A stretch of DNA of 42,469 nucleotides from Gemmatimonadota bacterium. Lineage in GTDB: Bacteria; Gemmatimonadota; Gemmatimonadetes; Longimicrobiales; Gaopeijiaceae. The notes below the pieces were generated by a model. The model was not told the DNA's origin. It did not search any database and saw only the letters and a list, made by a program, of their open reading frames with translations. The position numbers and the translations under genes were made by a program. Below are positions 1-7,951 of this stretch, in pieces. The stretch is taken from contig DQPL01000063.1 of the NCBI GenBank assembly GCA_015664885.1, positions 1 through 42,469 of the forward strand, in the 5' to 3' direction. Every line of letters begins with the position of its first letter. Position 1 is the first letter of the stretch.

Positions 1-218
1 GAGAAGCGCAAGGAACATCAAACGTGCGCCCCTGAGGGCTGCGTCATCCTTGCCGCGGTCGGCAAAAAATAGCGAACAGGGCATCCTCGTCCAGAAAAAG
101 TGGGACACCCTATCGCGTTGTTATATAACGGCTTAGGGGAATCAGACCGCACAATCGTTGGCCGGCCCATCGCTTGCGAGGAGAATGGTGAAGGACTGTT
201 CCGCTGCTCTCGCATCCG
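1..218. other. 5' intergenic stretch, no supported gene
   Basis: No convincing coding region is seen here. An ATG on the minus strand at 16-18 opens a hydrophobic start (MFLALL) that leaves the window after six codons; it could be the signal peptide of a gene to the left, but six residues prove nothing. The stretch also holds an AT-rich palindrome at 120-129, described separately. Confidence 0.4.
102..129 (+). promoter_or_regulatory. possible promoter for the 219-650 ORF
   Basis: GGGACA at 102-107 lies 16 bp before TATAAC at 124-129, close to sigma70 -35 and -10 boxes. The -10 sits inside a perfect 10-bp palindrome, GTTATATAAC (120-129), unusual in this GC-rich window. Support is sequence pattern only. 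Confidence 0.3.
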
Positions 219-650
219 ATGACCAAGAACAAGCTCAGACGTCAGCTCTACACAACCGGCACCATCGGCGTGCTGGGAGTGCTCGTATCGACTTCGGCCC
301 TAGACCGAGTGGTCAGGGCCGCAGCGCGAGGGGACCGGGCGATTGAGGTGGGCGCCCCCGCGATCTCCGCGGGAGGTGGCCCACTGACGCCTGACTCTCG
401 GCCGGCGCTGGTGGACTTCGAGCGAGCAAACGACGAAACGAGTCGCGCCACGCTTCTGCTCGCTCTGTCCACGACTCTGACACCGCTTCTGATTTTTCTG
501 AACGTGCTTGGTTTCGCGGGCTCGTCTGGGGGCGAACCGACGTACTACCGCGCCCGGCGTGACAACCGCGAGGAAGAGGAGGAGAGCGAGACGGGCGGCT
601 ACGACCCCCAAGTCACTTTGGCTCACCTTGCAAGAGGGGACCGAGCGTGA
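219..650 (+). CDS. hypothetical small membrane protein upstream of the VWA lipoprotein
   Basis: This 143-residue protein is not recognised. A basic N-terminus is followed by a hydrophobic stretch at about residues 13-27 and a second one at about 79-101, so one or two membrane segments are likely. The C-terminus is charged, with a Glu run near residue 120. Its TGA (648-650) overlaps the GTG start of the following lipoprotein (647-649) as GTGA, a layout typical of translational coupling, which is the main reason to believe it is a gene. It could instead be a chance ORF in GC-rich DNA. Confidence 0.45.
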   Translation: MTKNKLRRQLYTTGTIGVLGVLVSTSALDRVVRAAARGDRAIEVGAPAISAGGGPLTPDSRPALVDFERANDETSRATLLLALSTTLTPLLIFLNVLGFAGSSGGEPTYYRARRDNREEEEESETGGYDPQVTLAHLARGDRA

Positions 651-1938
651 GGCGCCGGGGCCTAACCCCGTGCGCGTTGGCCCTGCTCACAGTGTTCGCG
701 GCTTGTTCGGATACTCCGCTCGCACCCGTGATGCCCTTCGAGGTGTCGCCCCCCCGTTCACGGTGATCGACGGTGGAGAGGTCAACACGTCCATCACGGT
801 TGAAAGCCTGATTCAGTGCACGGAGAAGGCGGTGGTGACTGTGAGCATCGAGGGCGTCACGCCAGCGGCTGCATCAGCCCTGCTCGACGTGATCTTGGTG
901 ATCGACGAATCCGGAAGCGTCGATGCCGTGGAGAACGAGCTGGTCGTCGCGGCTGCTCGAAGCTTCCTGGAGACCATGGACCAGTCAGATGGCATCGACG
1001 ACAACGGGCTCACCGGCGTCAGAATCGGCGTCGTGCGGTACGGCAGCTTGGTCAACCTCGCACCCTTACCGACAACTACGACAACATTTTCCAGGCGGTC
1101 TCTGTGCGGCTCACGTTCGTTGGCACGACCAACACCTATGGTGCCCTCGAGAAGGCTCGAACCCACTTCGCGGAAGAGGCGCGCCCCACCGCAGCGACCG
1201 CAGTCGTCTTGATGACCGACGGTGAAAACAGCACCTCCTTCTTCAGGCCTGAACAACACGCGAACGCAATGAAGGCCGCCGGCACGACCATCTGGGCGGT
1301 CGGCGTCGGTACCGAGGTGAGCCAAACGGAGCTAGAAGCCATCGCGTCACCGGACCAAGTCATCGAACTGGAGGAATTCGCCGAGCTGGAGGCTGCTTTC
1401 GAGCTGATCGCCGGCCAGTTCACACCTCCTGCGGCGACCGACCTGGTCTTCTCAGCCAGCGTTCCAGCCGACTTCACCTTGGTGGCCGCCTCGGCGGCGA
1501 CCGCTCGGGGCACGGTGATCGAAAGCGGGAACACTGTCGCATGGCAGATCGACCGACTCGGCGCTGAGACAATCACGATGACGTATCAGATCAGACACGA
1601 CGACGTCGCAACGCCTTCCGGTGGTACTTTGACCGCGGTCACTAACGCAGTGCTGACCCTGACGACCCCTGTGGGTGGTGCCGCGTTCAGCGAGGCATAC
1701 GCCGACGTCGACACCCGAAGTCACGGGCTGCAGTGCGCCTCCACCACCCACCTCCTGCTCCTCGGACCGGTCGAAGAAGTCCGACAAGTCCGCGAAGTCG
1801 GCCAAGTCCACGAAATCAGACAAGTCCAGCAAGTCGGACAAGAGCACTAAGTCATGCAAGTCCGGCAGGAGTCATAAGTCGGCAAAGACCCACAAGTCCG
1901 GCCAGAGCGACAAGTCCGCCAAGGGCAAGAAGGGCTAG
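647..1938 (+). pseudogene. VWA-domain lipoprotein with (Lys-Ser-X)16 tail, three frameshifts
   Basis: The protein is readable only by joining frames. GTG at 647 opens a lipoprotein signal peptide with its cysteine at residue 20 (VFAAC). The frame shifts in a C7 run (749-755), after which a von Willebrand factor A domain begins with MIDAS motif DESGS (about 907-921). A second shift occurs at CCC 1063-1065; the domain continues with LTDNYDN, GTTNTYGAL and LMTDGE. A DUF11-like beta domain follows (about 1435-1710). A third shift at CCC 1714-1716 opens a Pro/Cys linker and a tail of Lys-Ser-X triplets ending in KGKKG. Joined length is about 430 residues. VWA lipoproteins usually bind protein or polymer ligands on the cell surface; the cationic tail could bind anionic polymer (inference). 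Either a real pseudogene or an intact gene with homopolymer errors. Confidence 0.8.
1777..1920 (+). repeat. 16 tandem 9-bp units encoding Lys-Ser-X
   Basis: Sixteen consecutive 9-bp units encode KSD, KSA, KST, KSS, KSC or KSG triplets, with variants RSH, KTH and QSD. The serine codons are TCC, TCG, TCA, AGC and AGT. TCN and AGY serine codons cannot interchange by one silent change, so the Lys-Ser protein pattern has been kept by selection. This fixes the real reading frame as the one ending at 1938, not the overlapping frame ending at 1850. Confidence 0.85.
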
Positions 1939-4661
1939 TTACCGTTCCCCTCATGGTCGCTTTCATCCTCATCCTCATCCTCTGTCGGTGCGGTCCAGAA
2001 GTCGTCGTTGTCCGGGGCCTGCGCGGCGACCTCCCGAGCGTAGAGCGCCGCGTTGAAGAGCACCTTGAACGTGCCGAACGGCTGACCACGCCACTGCGGC
2101 TTCATGCCGAGCAGTACGACCCGGCCGTCCCCGTATTCCACGTCGAGCGCCGCTGCGTACCCCTGCACATGCTGCTCACCGAGGAAGTACCCCGACAGAA
2201 GGGGTGATCCGTTCTCGGAGTATTTTGCGAGCACGTGTCCCTCGAAGTCCTCCGTGGTCTTGAAGACCGGGCTGCCACCGACGAACACCTTCGAGCGAGC
2301 GCTCATGCCGCTCATGACCGGTTGAGAGGGATCCACCAGCAACTCGACAATCGCCCCACCCGCGAAATACTCGTCCCTGGGCACATCCTCAATCACGTTC
2401 TCGACCGGCAGATGAAGCTCGTCGATCACGAAGTTGCTCGAGCGGTTGATCGTCACAAGCGTACCGCCGGAACGGACGAACGCGTCGAGCTCCCGCACTC
2501 CTTCCGGCCCTATGCCTCCCGCGTAGCGGGGTGGCACGGAGCCATTGGCGGAGCCGTTGACGATCTGCCCAGCGCGCATGTCGGCGAGCAGAATCACGTC
2601 GTAGCGCGAGCCCAGGTCACCGGCTCTTACGTCCGCGCTGTAGAGGCTCGTGAAGGCGAGGCCGTACATCTCGAGCAACCAGCGCGTCCAGCCCTCGTCC
2701 ATGCTGGCGTTCCAGGGGCGGTACAGACCAACGCGGGGTTGGCTCACCGCCGCACCGGCTGATCCGCCCCGTGAGGCACGTAAAGCGTACTTGCTAACCA
2801 GCGAGTTCTGCGCGTTGCCCGAGAGACCCGTGACGATCCAACGACCGCTCGAGCCGCCCGCACCCTCCTCCCCCGCGGCGCCGGGCTGGAAGCGGACACT
2901 GCCCCCGTTGCGCCACGCCTCGGCAAGAGCCTTGTAGGAGTTGTTCTGAGCCGGGTCGAGCAGCAGGGCGCCGCCGCCGCCGGTCACGACCCCCGCCGGA
3001 GGCACAATCGCGCGCGCGACCGGATGGCTGTCGAAGCCAACTCCAGGAGGCGTGTCCCACGTCTGTGCATCGCCCGGCGCGTTCCACGGCAGCGGGTCCG
3101 AACGGACCTCGGCCATGGCGGTGCGAACCTCGTCACTCAACGGCGTTCGCGCCTCTACGACCCTCACGTCGAACTGGTAGGGGAGCGTCCAGCCAGACAC
3201 GTCGTACGGTTGCTCCGGCGGGCCCTCAGGATACTCGCGCAGATCGGGATAGTCCTGCACGGAGAAGAGCTGACGCACGAAGTTCGCGTTCGCTTGATCC
3301 ATCGGAATCACCCAGCTCCCAGCGGCGTGGCTGACGCCATCGACGGTGACCGCGCCCGAGAGCTGCCTAACGCCGATGCCGTTGAAGGCCAGTCGGCGCA
3401 GCATCTCGACCGCCGCTACGGGGTCGCGCTGGTCCTGGGCGATGAAGTACGCGTAGGGAGGTCCCGTCCTGTACTGCTCGATGACAGCTCTCGCCGCCTG
3501 GAAGCGGTTGAAGAGGATGTCGTTTTTGTACTTCGCCGCCACATCGAGCACCGAAACCGAAGCGGTCAGCATGTAGTCGACGGCGTCCTTGATACGCCAC
3601 CAACCGCCCGGCCAAGGGCTCGCATAAAGCGACTGGGGCCGAAGTTCGCGCTGGCCTCGCGGAAAGTCGTTGATCGTATAGAAGTGCGGCGTGGCGTAGC
3701 GGTACAAGCCCGTCTCGGTCAGGAACGACGCGACGTTGTGGAAATTATTGGCGTGGTCCAGAAATCCTGGATACCAGTTGTCGAAGCCGCTCCCCATGTG
3801 CATGGCACCCTTCTGTCCACGCTCCTCGAGCGCCTGAGCCATCGCCATCCCGATCAAATTGACCGTGCGCCACATGAGTGGATGCACGTTCGGGCTGATG
3901 GGCTCCGCGAAAGGCGGAATCCAGATGCGCGCGGGGAAAGGCGCCGTCTGGTGGTGGTTGTAGATGATCTGCGGTTCCCAGTGTCGATCTATGCGCGTCA
4001 CCACCCGCGACTCGATCTGATTGATCATATATCCGTCGCGGTTGTTGTCGTGCCCGATGTACTTCTGATACAGGAACGGCGTGCCCGAGACCTCGAACGG
4101 TGTGCCCAGGTTCTCGTAATACCAATCCGACACCATGGTCTGGCCATCGGGGTTGATGCTGAACCACAGCACCAGGATGACGTTGTCGAGGATGGCGGCG
4201 ATCTCCGGATCGGCATCGCCCGTCACGAGGTCGTATGCGAGCTGTATCGTGTGCTGCGCGTGCGCTACCTCGGTGGCGTGCAGCCCACCGTCGATGTGCA
4301 CGATCGCTTTGCCCTCTTCGGCGAGCGCTCGCGCGTCTGATGCGGTCAGGTCGTCGCTCGGATACGCGAGGCGGTGCGCGATTTCCCTGTAACGCTCCGA
4401 GTTCCTGAGATTCTCGGCCGACGATATCAGCGCGAGATACCACGGCCGGCCAAAGCTGGTCTCGCCGATCTCGAGCAACTCGACTCGGTCGGACGCGGCG
4501 GCAAGCCGCTCAAAGTACTCCAGCGATTGCTCGTAGTTGGCGAGCTCGAAATCGGCGCCCACGGGATATCCGAGCACCGACTCAGGCGTGGGAATCTGCG
4601 CGGCGACGGGAGCAGGTAGTGCCAGCAAGCACGCACCGGCGACGAAGGTTAGGACCCGCAT
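1935..4661 (-). CDS. secreted M14-family zinc carboxypeptidase-like protein (908 aa)
   Basis: A signal peptide (about residues 1-21, ending PVAAQ) leads into a metallocarboxypeptidase fold. Zinc ligands are visible as His128 and Glu131 in GGLHATEV and a histidine of YNHHQ (236/237); the likely catalytic Glu is 316 in FLTETG. The substrate-pocket region carries the GHDNNRDGY motif. The 500 residues after the catalytic domain include a likely glutamine-amidotransferase-like Rossmann region, common in large bacterial M14 proteins. It probably trims peptides outside the cytoplasm. It shares layout and motifs with the 873-aa protein at 34366-36987. Its stop codon overlaps that of the convergent VWA gene in a CTAG. 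Exact substrate is unknown. Confidence 0.9.
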   Translation of the reverse strand: MRVLTFVAGACLLALPAPVAAQIPTPESVLGYPVGADFELANYEQSLEYFERLAAASDRVELLEIGETSFGRPWYLALISSAENLRNSERYREIAHRLAYPSDDLTASDARALAEEGKAIVHIDGGLHATEVAHAQHTIQLAYDLVTGDADPEIAAILDNVILVLWFSINPDGQTMVSDWYYENLGTPFEVSGTPFLYQKYIGHDNNRDGYMINQIESRVVTRIDRHWEPQIIYNHHQTAPFPARIWIPPFAEPISPNVHPLMWRTVNLIGMAMAQALEERGQKGAMHMGSGFDNWYPGFLDHANNFHNVASFLTETGLYRYATPHFYTINDFPRGQRELRPQSLYASPWPGGWWRIKDAVDYMLTASVSVLDVAAKYKNDILFNRFQAARAVIEQYRTGPPYAYFIAQDQRDPVAAVEMLRRLAFNGIGVRQLSGAVTVDGVSHAAGSWVIPMDQANANFVRQLFSVQDYPDLREYPEGPPEQPYDVSGWTLPYQFDVRVVEARTPLSDEVRTAMAEVRSDPLPWNAPGDAQTWDTPPGVGFDSHPVARAIVPPAGVVTGGGGALLLDPAQNNSYKALAEAWRNGGSVRFQPGAAGEEGAGGSSGRWIVTGLSGNAQNSLVSKYALRASRGGSAGAAVSQPRVGLYRPWNASMDEGWTRWLLEMYGLAFTSLYSADVRAGDLGSRYDVILLADMRAGQIVNGSANGSVPPRYAGGIGPEGVRELDAFVRSGGTLVTINRSSNFVIDELHLPVENVIEDVPRDEYFAGGAIVELLVDPSQPVMSGMSARSKVFVGGSPVFKTTEDFEGHVLAKYSENGSPLLSGYFLGEQHVQGYAAALDVEYGDGRVVLLGMKPQWRGQPFGTFKVLFNAALYAREVAAQAPDNDDFWTAPTEDEDEDESDHEGNGN

Positions 4662-4884
4662 GTGGCTTTCCCGCTAGGAGGTACGCGTGCTGAGGAGGCA
4701 GGAAAGTGTCCTCCCCAACCGAGAGAAGCTACCGGCGGGCAGTCCCCATTACTCGCGGTAGTTCGTCCCGCGTCCCCCACTCGCGCCGAGAGCCGTCTAG
4801 CCACGATCAAATTCCGCATCATCTTCCTCTCCTCGAACTGGACTCCGTCACGATCAAACGTCGACGCTCGCGCTTGGAGGCGTC

Positions 4885-5400
4885 TTGAACCAACCCAACG
4901 TGGAAGTTCAGTCCATCCCAGCCCCGGCACCGACCGCGAGCTACTCAGGCACGCCCTCGCCACGCTTGCGTATCGCGGCGGCAAGGTCATGCGCGGAGTG
5001 CCGGCGGAATTCAGCGACTTCCGCATCGGCCCCGCGAGTCGCTCTCCAATCGAGATCCTGGGCCACATTTGCGATGTGCTCGACTGGAGCCTCGCGATGG
5101 CGGAGGGCGAGCACAGATGGTCCGAGACGCGCTCGACCGTCTGGCGGGACCAGGTCGACCGTTTCTTCCAAGCGCTTACGGACTTCGATGACTACCTGGC
5201 CTCGGATCGCGAGCTCGGGTTCCCGATTACGCAGCTGCTTCAAGGACCGGTCGCGGACTCATTCACGCACGCCGGCCAGATCGCGATGCTGCGCCGCTTG
5301 GCTGGCTCGCCTGTAAAGGACGAGAACTACGCCAAGGCGAACATCACCAGGGGTGTGGTGGGCGCTGAGCAGCCACCCGCCGAGCCAGAATTCGACTGAA
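4885..5400 (+). CDS. DinB-like protein, probable one-base frameshift near its start
   Basis: The body (from about 4929) reads LLRHALATLAYRGG..., then LGHICDVLDW and FTHAGQIAMLRRLAG. The histidines of the last two match the metal-binding helices of the DinB/YfiT four-helix bundle. That frame has no good start nearby. A TTG at 4885 with GGAGG 4 bp upstream opens another frame (MNQPNVEVQSIPAP) that would join the body if one C were restored in the C4 run at 4922-4925, giving about 172 residues, a normal family length. DinB-like proteins are mostly thiol-dependent transferases of unknown substrate. The gene is alone, divergent from the M14 gene. Confidence 0.7.
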
Positions 5401-5421
5401 TGCGGCCGCTAGTCGTCCTCG

Positions 5422-5562
5422 TCAGCCCGCCTTCGTCGTCTCGCTTGCTTCTGCGTCATCATTCGCTTCGTCGTCATCCCACTCGTCATCGTCCCAGTCA
5501 TCGTCGTCCCAGTCTTCATCGTCCTCGAAGTCTTGGCCGTCGTCAGGACGCCCGTCGATCAC
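5422..5562 (-). CDS. 46-residue highly acidic Trp-Asp repeat protein coupled to the CDF exporter
   Basis: GTG at 5562-5560 overlaps the TGA of the CDF gene (5561-5559), with GGAGGG a few bases upstream inside the CDF gene. The product has 25 Asp/Glu in 46 residues, only two basic residues, and Trp at 18, 23 and 28, forming W-D-D-D-(D/E) pentads. Asp codons alternate GAC and GAT and Glu codons GAA and GAG, which argues against a simple DNA repeat. No family is recognised. Acidic clusters can bind divalent cations, and the position after a zinc-type exporter makes a metal-buffering or partner role attractive, but that is inference. Confidence 0.6.
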   Translation of the reverse strand: MIDGRPDDGQDFEDDEDWDDDDWDDDEWDDDEANDDAEASETTKAG

Positions 5563-6494
5563 CTCACGCCCTCCACCGTCGGTATCTGATACAGCCTGCG
5601 CATTTCGATTTGGAACGTCACGTGATCGATCCCGTGGCTCGCAACGAGCTCCCTGACCTCGTTCAGCACGCGACTGTGATCGGTGGGGTCATCGATCACG
5701 CCGTGCGCTGAGATGGCGACGAATCCGCTGGTAAGGGTCCACACATGCACGTCGTGTATTTCGTCGAGGCCATCGATGCCGGAGAGTGACTCGAGCACTC
5801 GATCCATGTCGATGTGAGCCGGGACCGACTCGAGCAGCACGTCTGTTGCCTCGCGTACGAGCTTCCAGGCGCTCACCAGAATGAGCAGCGCGATCACCAC
5901 CGAGATGATCGCGTCCGCGGGCATCCAGCCAGTGGTGAGCACGATAATGCCCGCAGCTATCGCGCCAACAGAGCCGAGGAGATCGCCGAGAACGTGCAAG
6001 TACGCGCCGCGCACGTTGAGGTTGTCGTGAGCGTGGCTGTGCAAGAGCAACGCTCCAACGATGTTCACGCCGAGCCCTAGCGTCGCCACGCCGAGCATGA
6101 TGGTCCCGTCGATGGCGACCGGATCGCGGAGGCGCTGCCACGCCTCGATCACGATCATGCAAGCAATCAACAGCAGTGTCGCCCCATTAACGAGCGCGGC
6201 GAGGATCTCCAGGCGTACGTACCCGAAAGTGCGCTTCGTATTCGGCGGGCGCTGCGCAATCCGCATCGCGAAGAGCGAGAGAGCCAACGCCCCCACGTCG
6301 GTGAACATGTGGCCAGAGTCGGCGAGCAGCGCGAGCGAGCCCGAAAGCAGGCCCCCGACGACCTCGGCAATCATAAAGAGTGCCGTGATGACCAGGACCC
6401 ATTTCAGTCGACCAGCTTCGGCGCCCCGCTGGACGAGTCCGTGGTGGTGATGACCGCGTGGACCATGGTCGTGTTGGTGCTTCGCGTCGCTCAT
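5559..6494 (-). CDS. cation diffusion facilitator, zinc-type (CzcD/ZitB-like)
   Basis: This 311-residue inner-membrane antiporter exports divalent metal, most likely Zn2+ (also Cd2+/Co2+ in the family), against protons. The N-terminus is His-rich (six His within residues 6-18). Six membrane segments follow. The metal site is seen as D59-S-G-H62-x3-D66 in TM2 and the H-x3-D motif HVLGD in TM5. A cytoplasmic C-terminal domain (VHVWTLTSG...) ends the protein. The ATG at 6494 is chosen because it overlaps the upstream antiporter stop as ATGA and begins the usual His-rich leader; the open frame extends further upstream inside the antiporter gene. Confidence 0.93.
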   Translation of the reverse strand: MSDAKHQHDHGPRGHHHHGLVQRGAEAGRLKWVLVITALFMIAEVVGGLLSGSLALLADSGHMFTDVGALALSLFAMRIAQRPPNTKRTFGYVRLEILAALVNGATLLLIACMIVIEAWQRLRDPVAIDGTIMLGVATLGLGVNIVGALLLHSHAHDNLNVRGAYLHVLGDLLGSVGAIAAGIIVLTTGWMPADAIISVVIALLILVSAWKLVREATDVLLESVPAHIDMDRVLESLSGIDGLDEIHDVHVWTLTSGFVAISAHGVIDDPTDHSRVLNEVRELVASHGIDHVTFQIEMRRLYQIPTVEGVR

Positions 6495-7834
6495 TCCGGT
6501 GCCTCTGATCCCTGTGCGGACGAACCGCCGGCTGCCAAGGCCCGCCCCAACAGAATGGGGCCACCGAGAATGTTGCCGAGAACGATCGCCATCGCCAAGG
6601 CGACCACACCCGCTCCCAGCTCCGGGAACTTGCCCTGGATCATCAAGATGAGCCCCAGCGAAACCCCACCTTGAGAGACCAGACCCTGCCACGCTCTCTT
6701 TCGGATAAGAGGGGGCGCGCCCGCGAGACTCGCGCCCTTGATGGTCGCCCAGCGCGTCAGCGCGATTCGGGCGACGAGCAGCAACAGCGCCACAAACCCG
6801 AATCGCGCGACGGCCTCGAGATCCAGGCTCGCGCCGGCTATCGCGAAAAAGAACGCAAAAATGACCACCGCGACGGATCGGATGCCCTCGATCATGCGAT
6901 CGCCCGCCGCAGAAAGATTCTCGATCACGAAGCCGGCGGACACACCGGCCAAGAGCAACTCCACGTGTAGCTCCGCCGCGAGCACGACGAGCAAGTACGC
7001 GAACAGAAAAGTCGCAAACGGTGAGCGCGGATCGGTCTCATCCCCTCCGAGATACTGCGAGAACGCCCATCCCATCCCCGCCCCGAGCAATAGTGCGCCG
7101 CCCACCTCCCTCGCGAGCACGAGCAGCTCATGAGACGAAAACGAAGCTGTAGGGTCGAGCAAAGGTGCAACGAGGGCGAGCGTGAGGGTGAAGAGCACGA
7201 TCACGACCACGTCCTTCACGATGGTCACGCCCAGAATCACATCCACCAATTCCCCCTTCGCCCGTCTCTCTTCGATCACGGCAACCGTGAGGTCCGGTGA
7301 CGAGTTCGCCGACCAGATCCCGAGCAATAACGCAACCGCGACTGTGCCCTTCAGCGGCAACTCCGCCAAGAACGGAACCAGTGGACTCACCGCGAGCACC
7401 GCGGCGAACATGCCCGTCCATACGACGGCCGTGACCACAAGGGTGGTCGTGACGATCACACGCGCCTGTGGTCTCAGCGTGTCCATTTGCAATTCGCCGC
7501 CCGCGAGCATCGCGATGAGCGCGAGCGCGAAGCTGTCGATGAGCCTCAGGTCGCCCACTGCGGACTCAGGCAACAGCCCGAGCAAGGACGGCCCCGCCGC
7601 GATCCCGACGAGAATGAACCCAGTCAGACGCGGCAGGCCCACAGCGCTCGCGAGCGCACCAGCCGCGGACGCCGCGAGCAAAACAAAGCCCACGAGGATG
7701 GACAGGCGGCCATCCTCGTAGGACGCGGTGGCGACCTGGGAAGTCAGCCACATGACCACGAATAGCAGCGCGAGCGTCGCCAGGGGGCGAAGCAGGACGA
7801 TCGGACCACGCGGTGGACCCGCTACATGCGCCAT
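6491..7834 (-). CDS. cation:proton antiporter, CPA2/Kef type
   Basis: This 447-residue, highly hydrophobic protein has about 12 membrane segments and matches the Na+/H+ exchanger domain of the monovalent cation:proton antiporter-2 superfamily. It exchanges Na+ or K+ for H+ across the inner membrane. Conserved-looking polar patches include GGELQMDTLRP, the SANSSPDLTV helix break, FFFAIAGASLDLE and the SQGGVSLGL loop. No C-terminal TrkA-N (RCK) domain follows, unlike classical KefB/KefC, so ligand control is unlikely. ATG 7834 is preferred over longer frames because upstream sequence overlaps the divergent peptidase gene. It overlaps the CDF gene by 4 bp. Confidence 0.88.
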   Translation of the reverse strand: MAHVAGPPRGPIVLLRPLATLALLFVVMWLTSQVATASYEDGRLSILVGFVLLAASAAGALASAVGLPRLTGFILVGIAAGPSLLGLLPESAVGDLRLIDSFALALIAMLAGGELQMDTLRPQARVIVTTTLVVTAVVWTGMFAAVLAVSPLVPFLAELPLKGTVAVALLLGIWSANSSPDLTVAVIEERRAKGELVDVILGVTIVKDVVVIVLFTLTLALVAPLLDPTASFSSHELLVLAREVGGALLLGAGMGWAFSQYLGGDETDPRSPFATFLFAYLLVVLAAELHVELLLAGVSAGFVIENLSAAGDRMIEGIRSVAVVIFAFFFAIAGASLDLEAVARFGFVALLLLVARIALTRWATIKGASLAGAPPLIRKRAWQGLVSQGGVSLGLILMIQGKFPELGAGVVALAMAIVLGNILGGPILLGRALAAGGSSAQGSEAPE

Positions 7835-7951
7835 AAGCTCATCGACCGGAGTGCGGAAGAGGAACAAGAGAGGAAGCAGGCGCGGCTGGAACAATAGCCA
7901 GGCACGCGTACCTTTCCTGCGCCCCCCGCGGTGCACCTCCTCCTCACACCT

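Noticed and set aside
18-215. 65-codon minus-strand ORF
   Set aside because: No domain, no ribosome site, and it overlaps the start region of the next gene without support.
1777-1920. Possible CRISPR or satellite repeat
   Set aside because: The 9-bp period is too short for CRISPR, there are no spacers, and the unit encodes a coherent Lys-Ser-X peptide.
3024-4340. 438-codon plus-strand ORF
   Set aside because: It is the antisense shadow of the M14 gene, rich in Arg/His/Val with no domain; GC-rich codon bias produces it.
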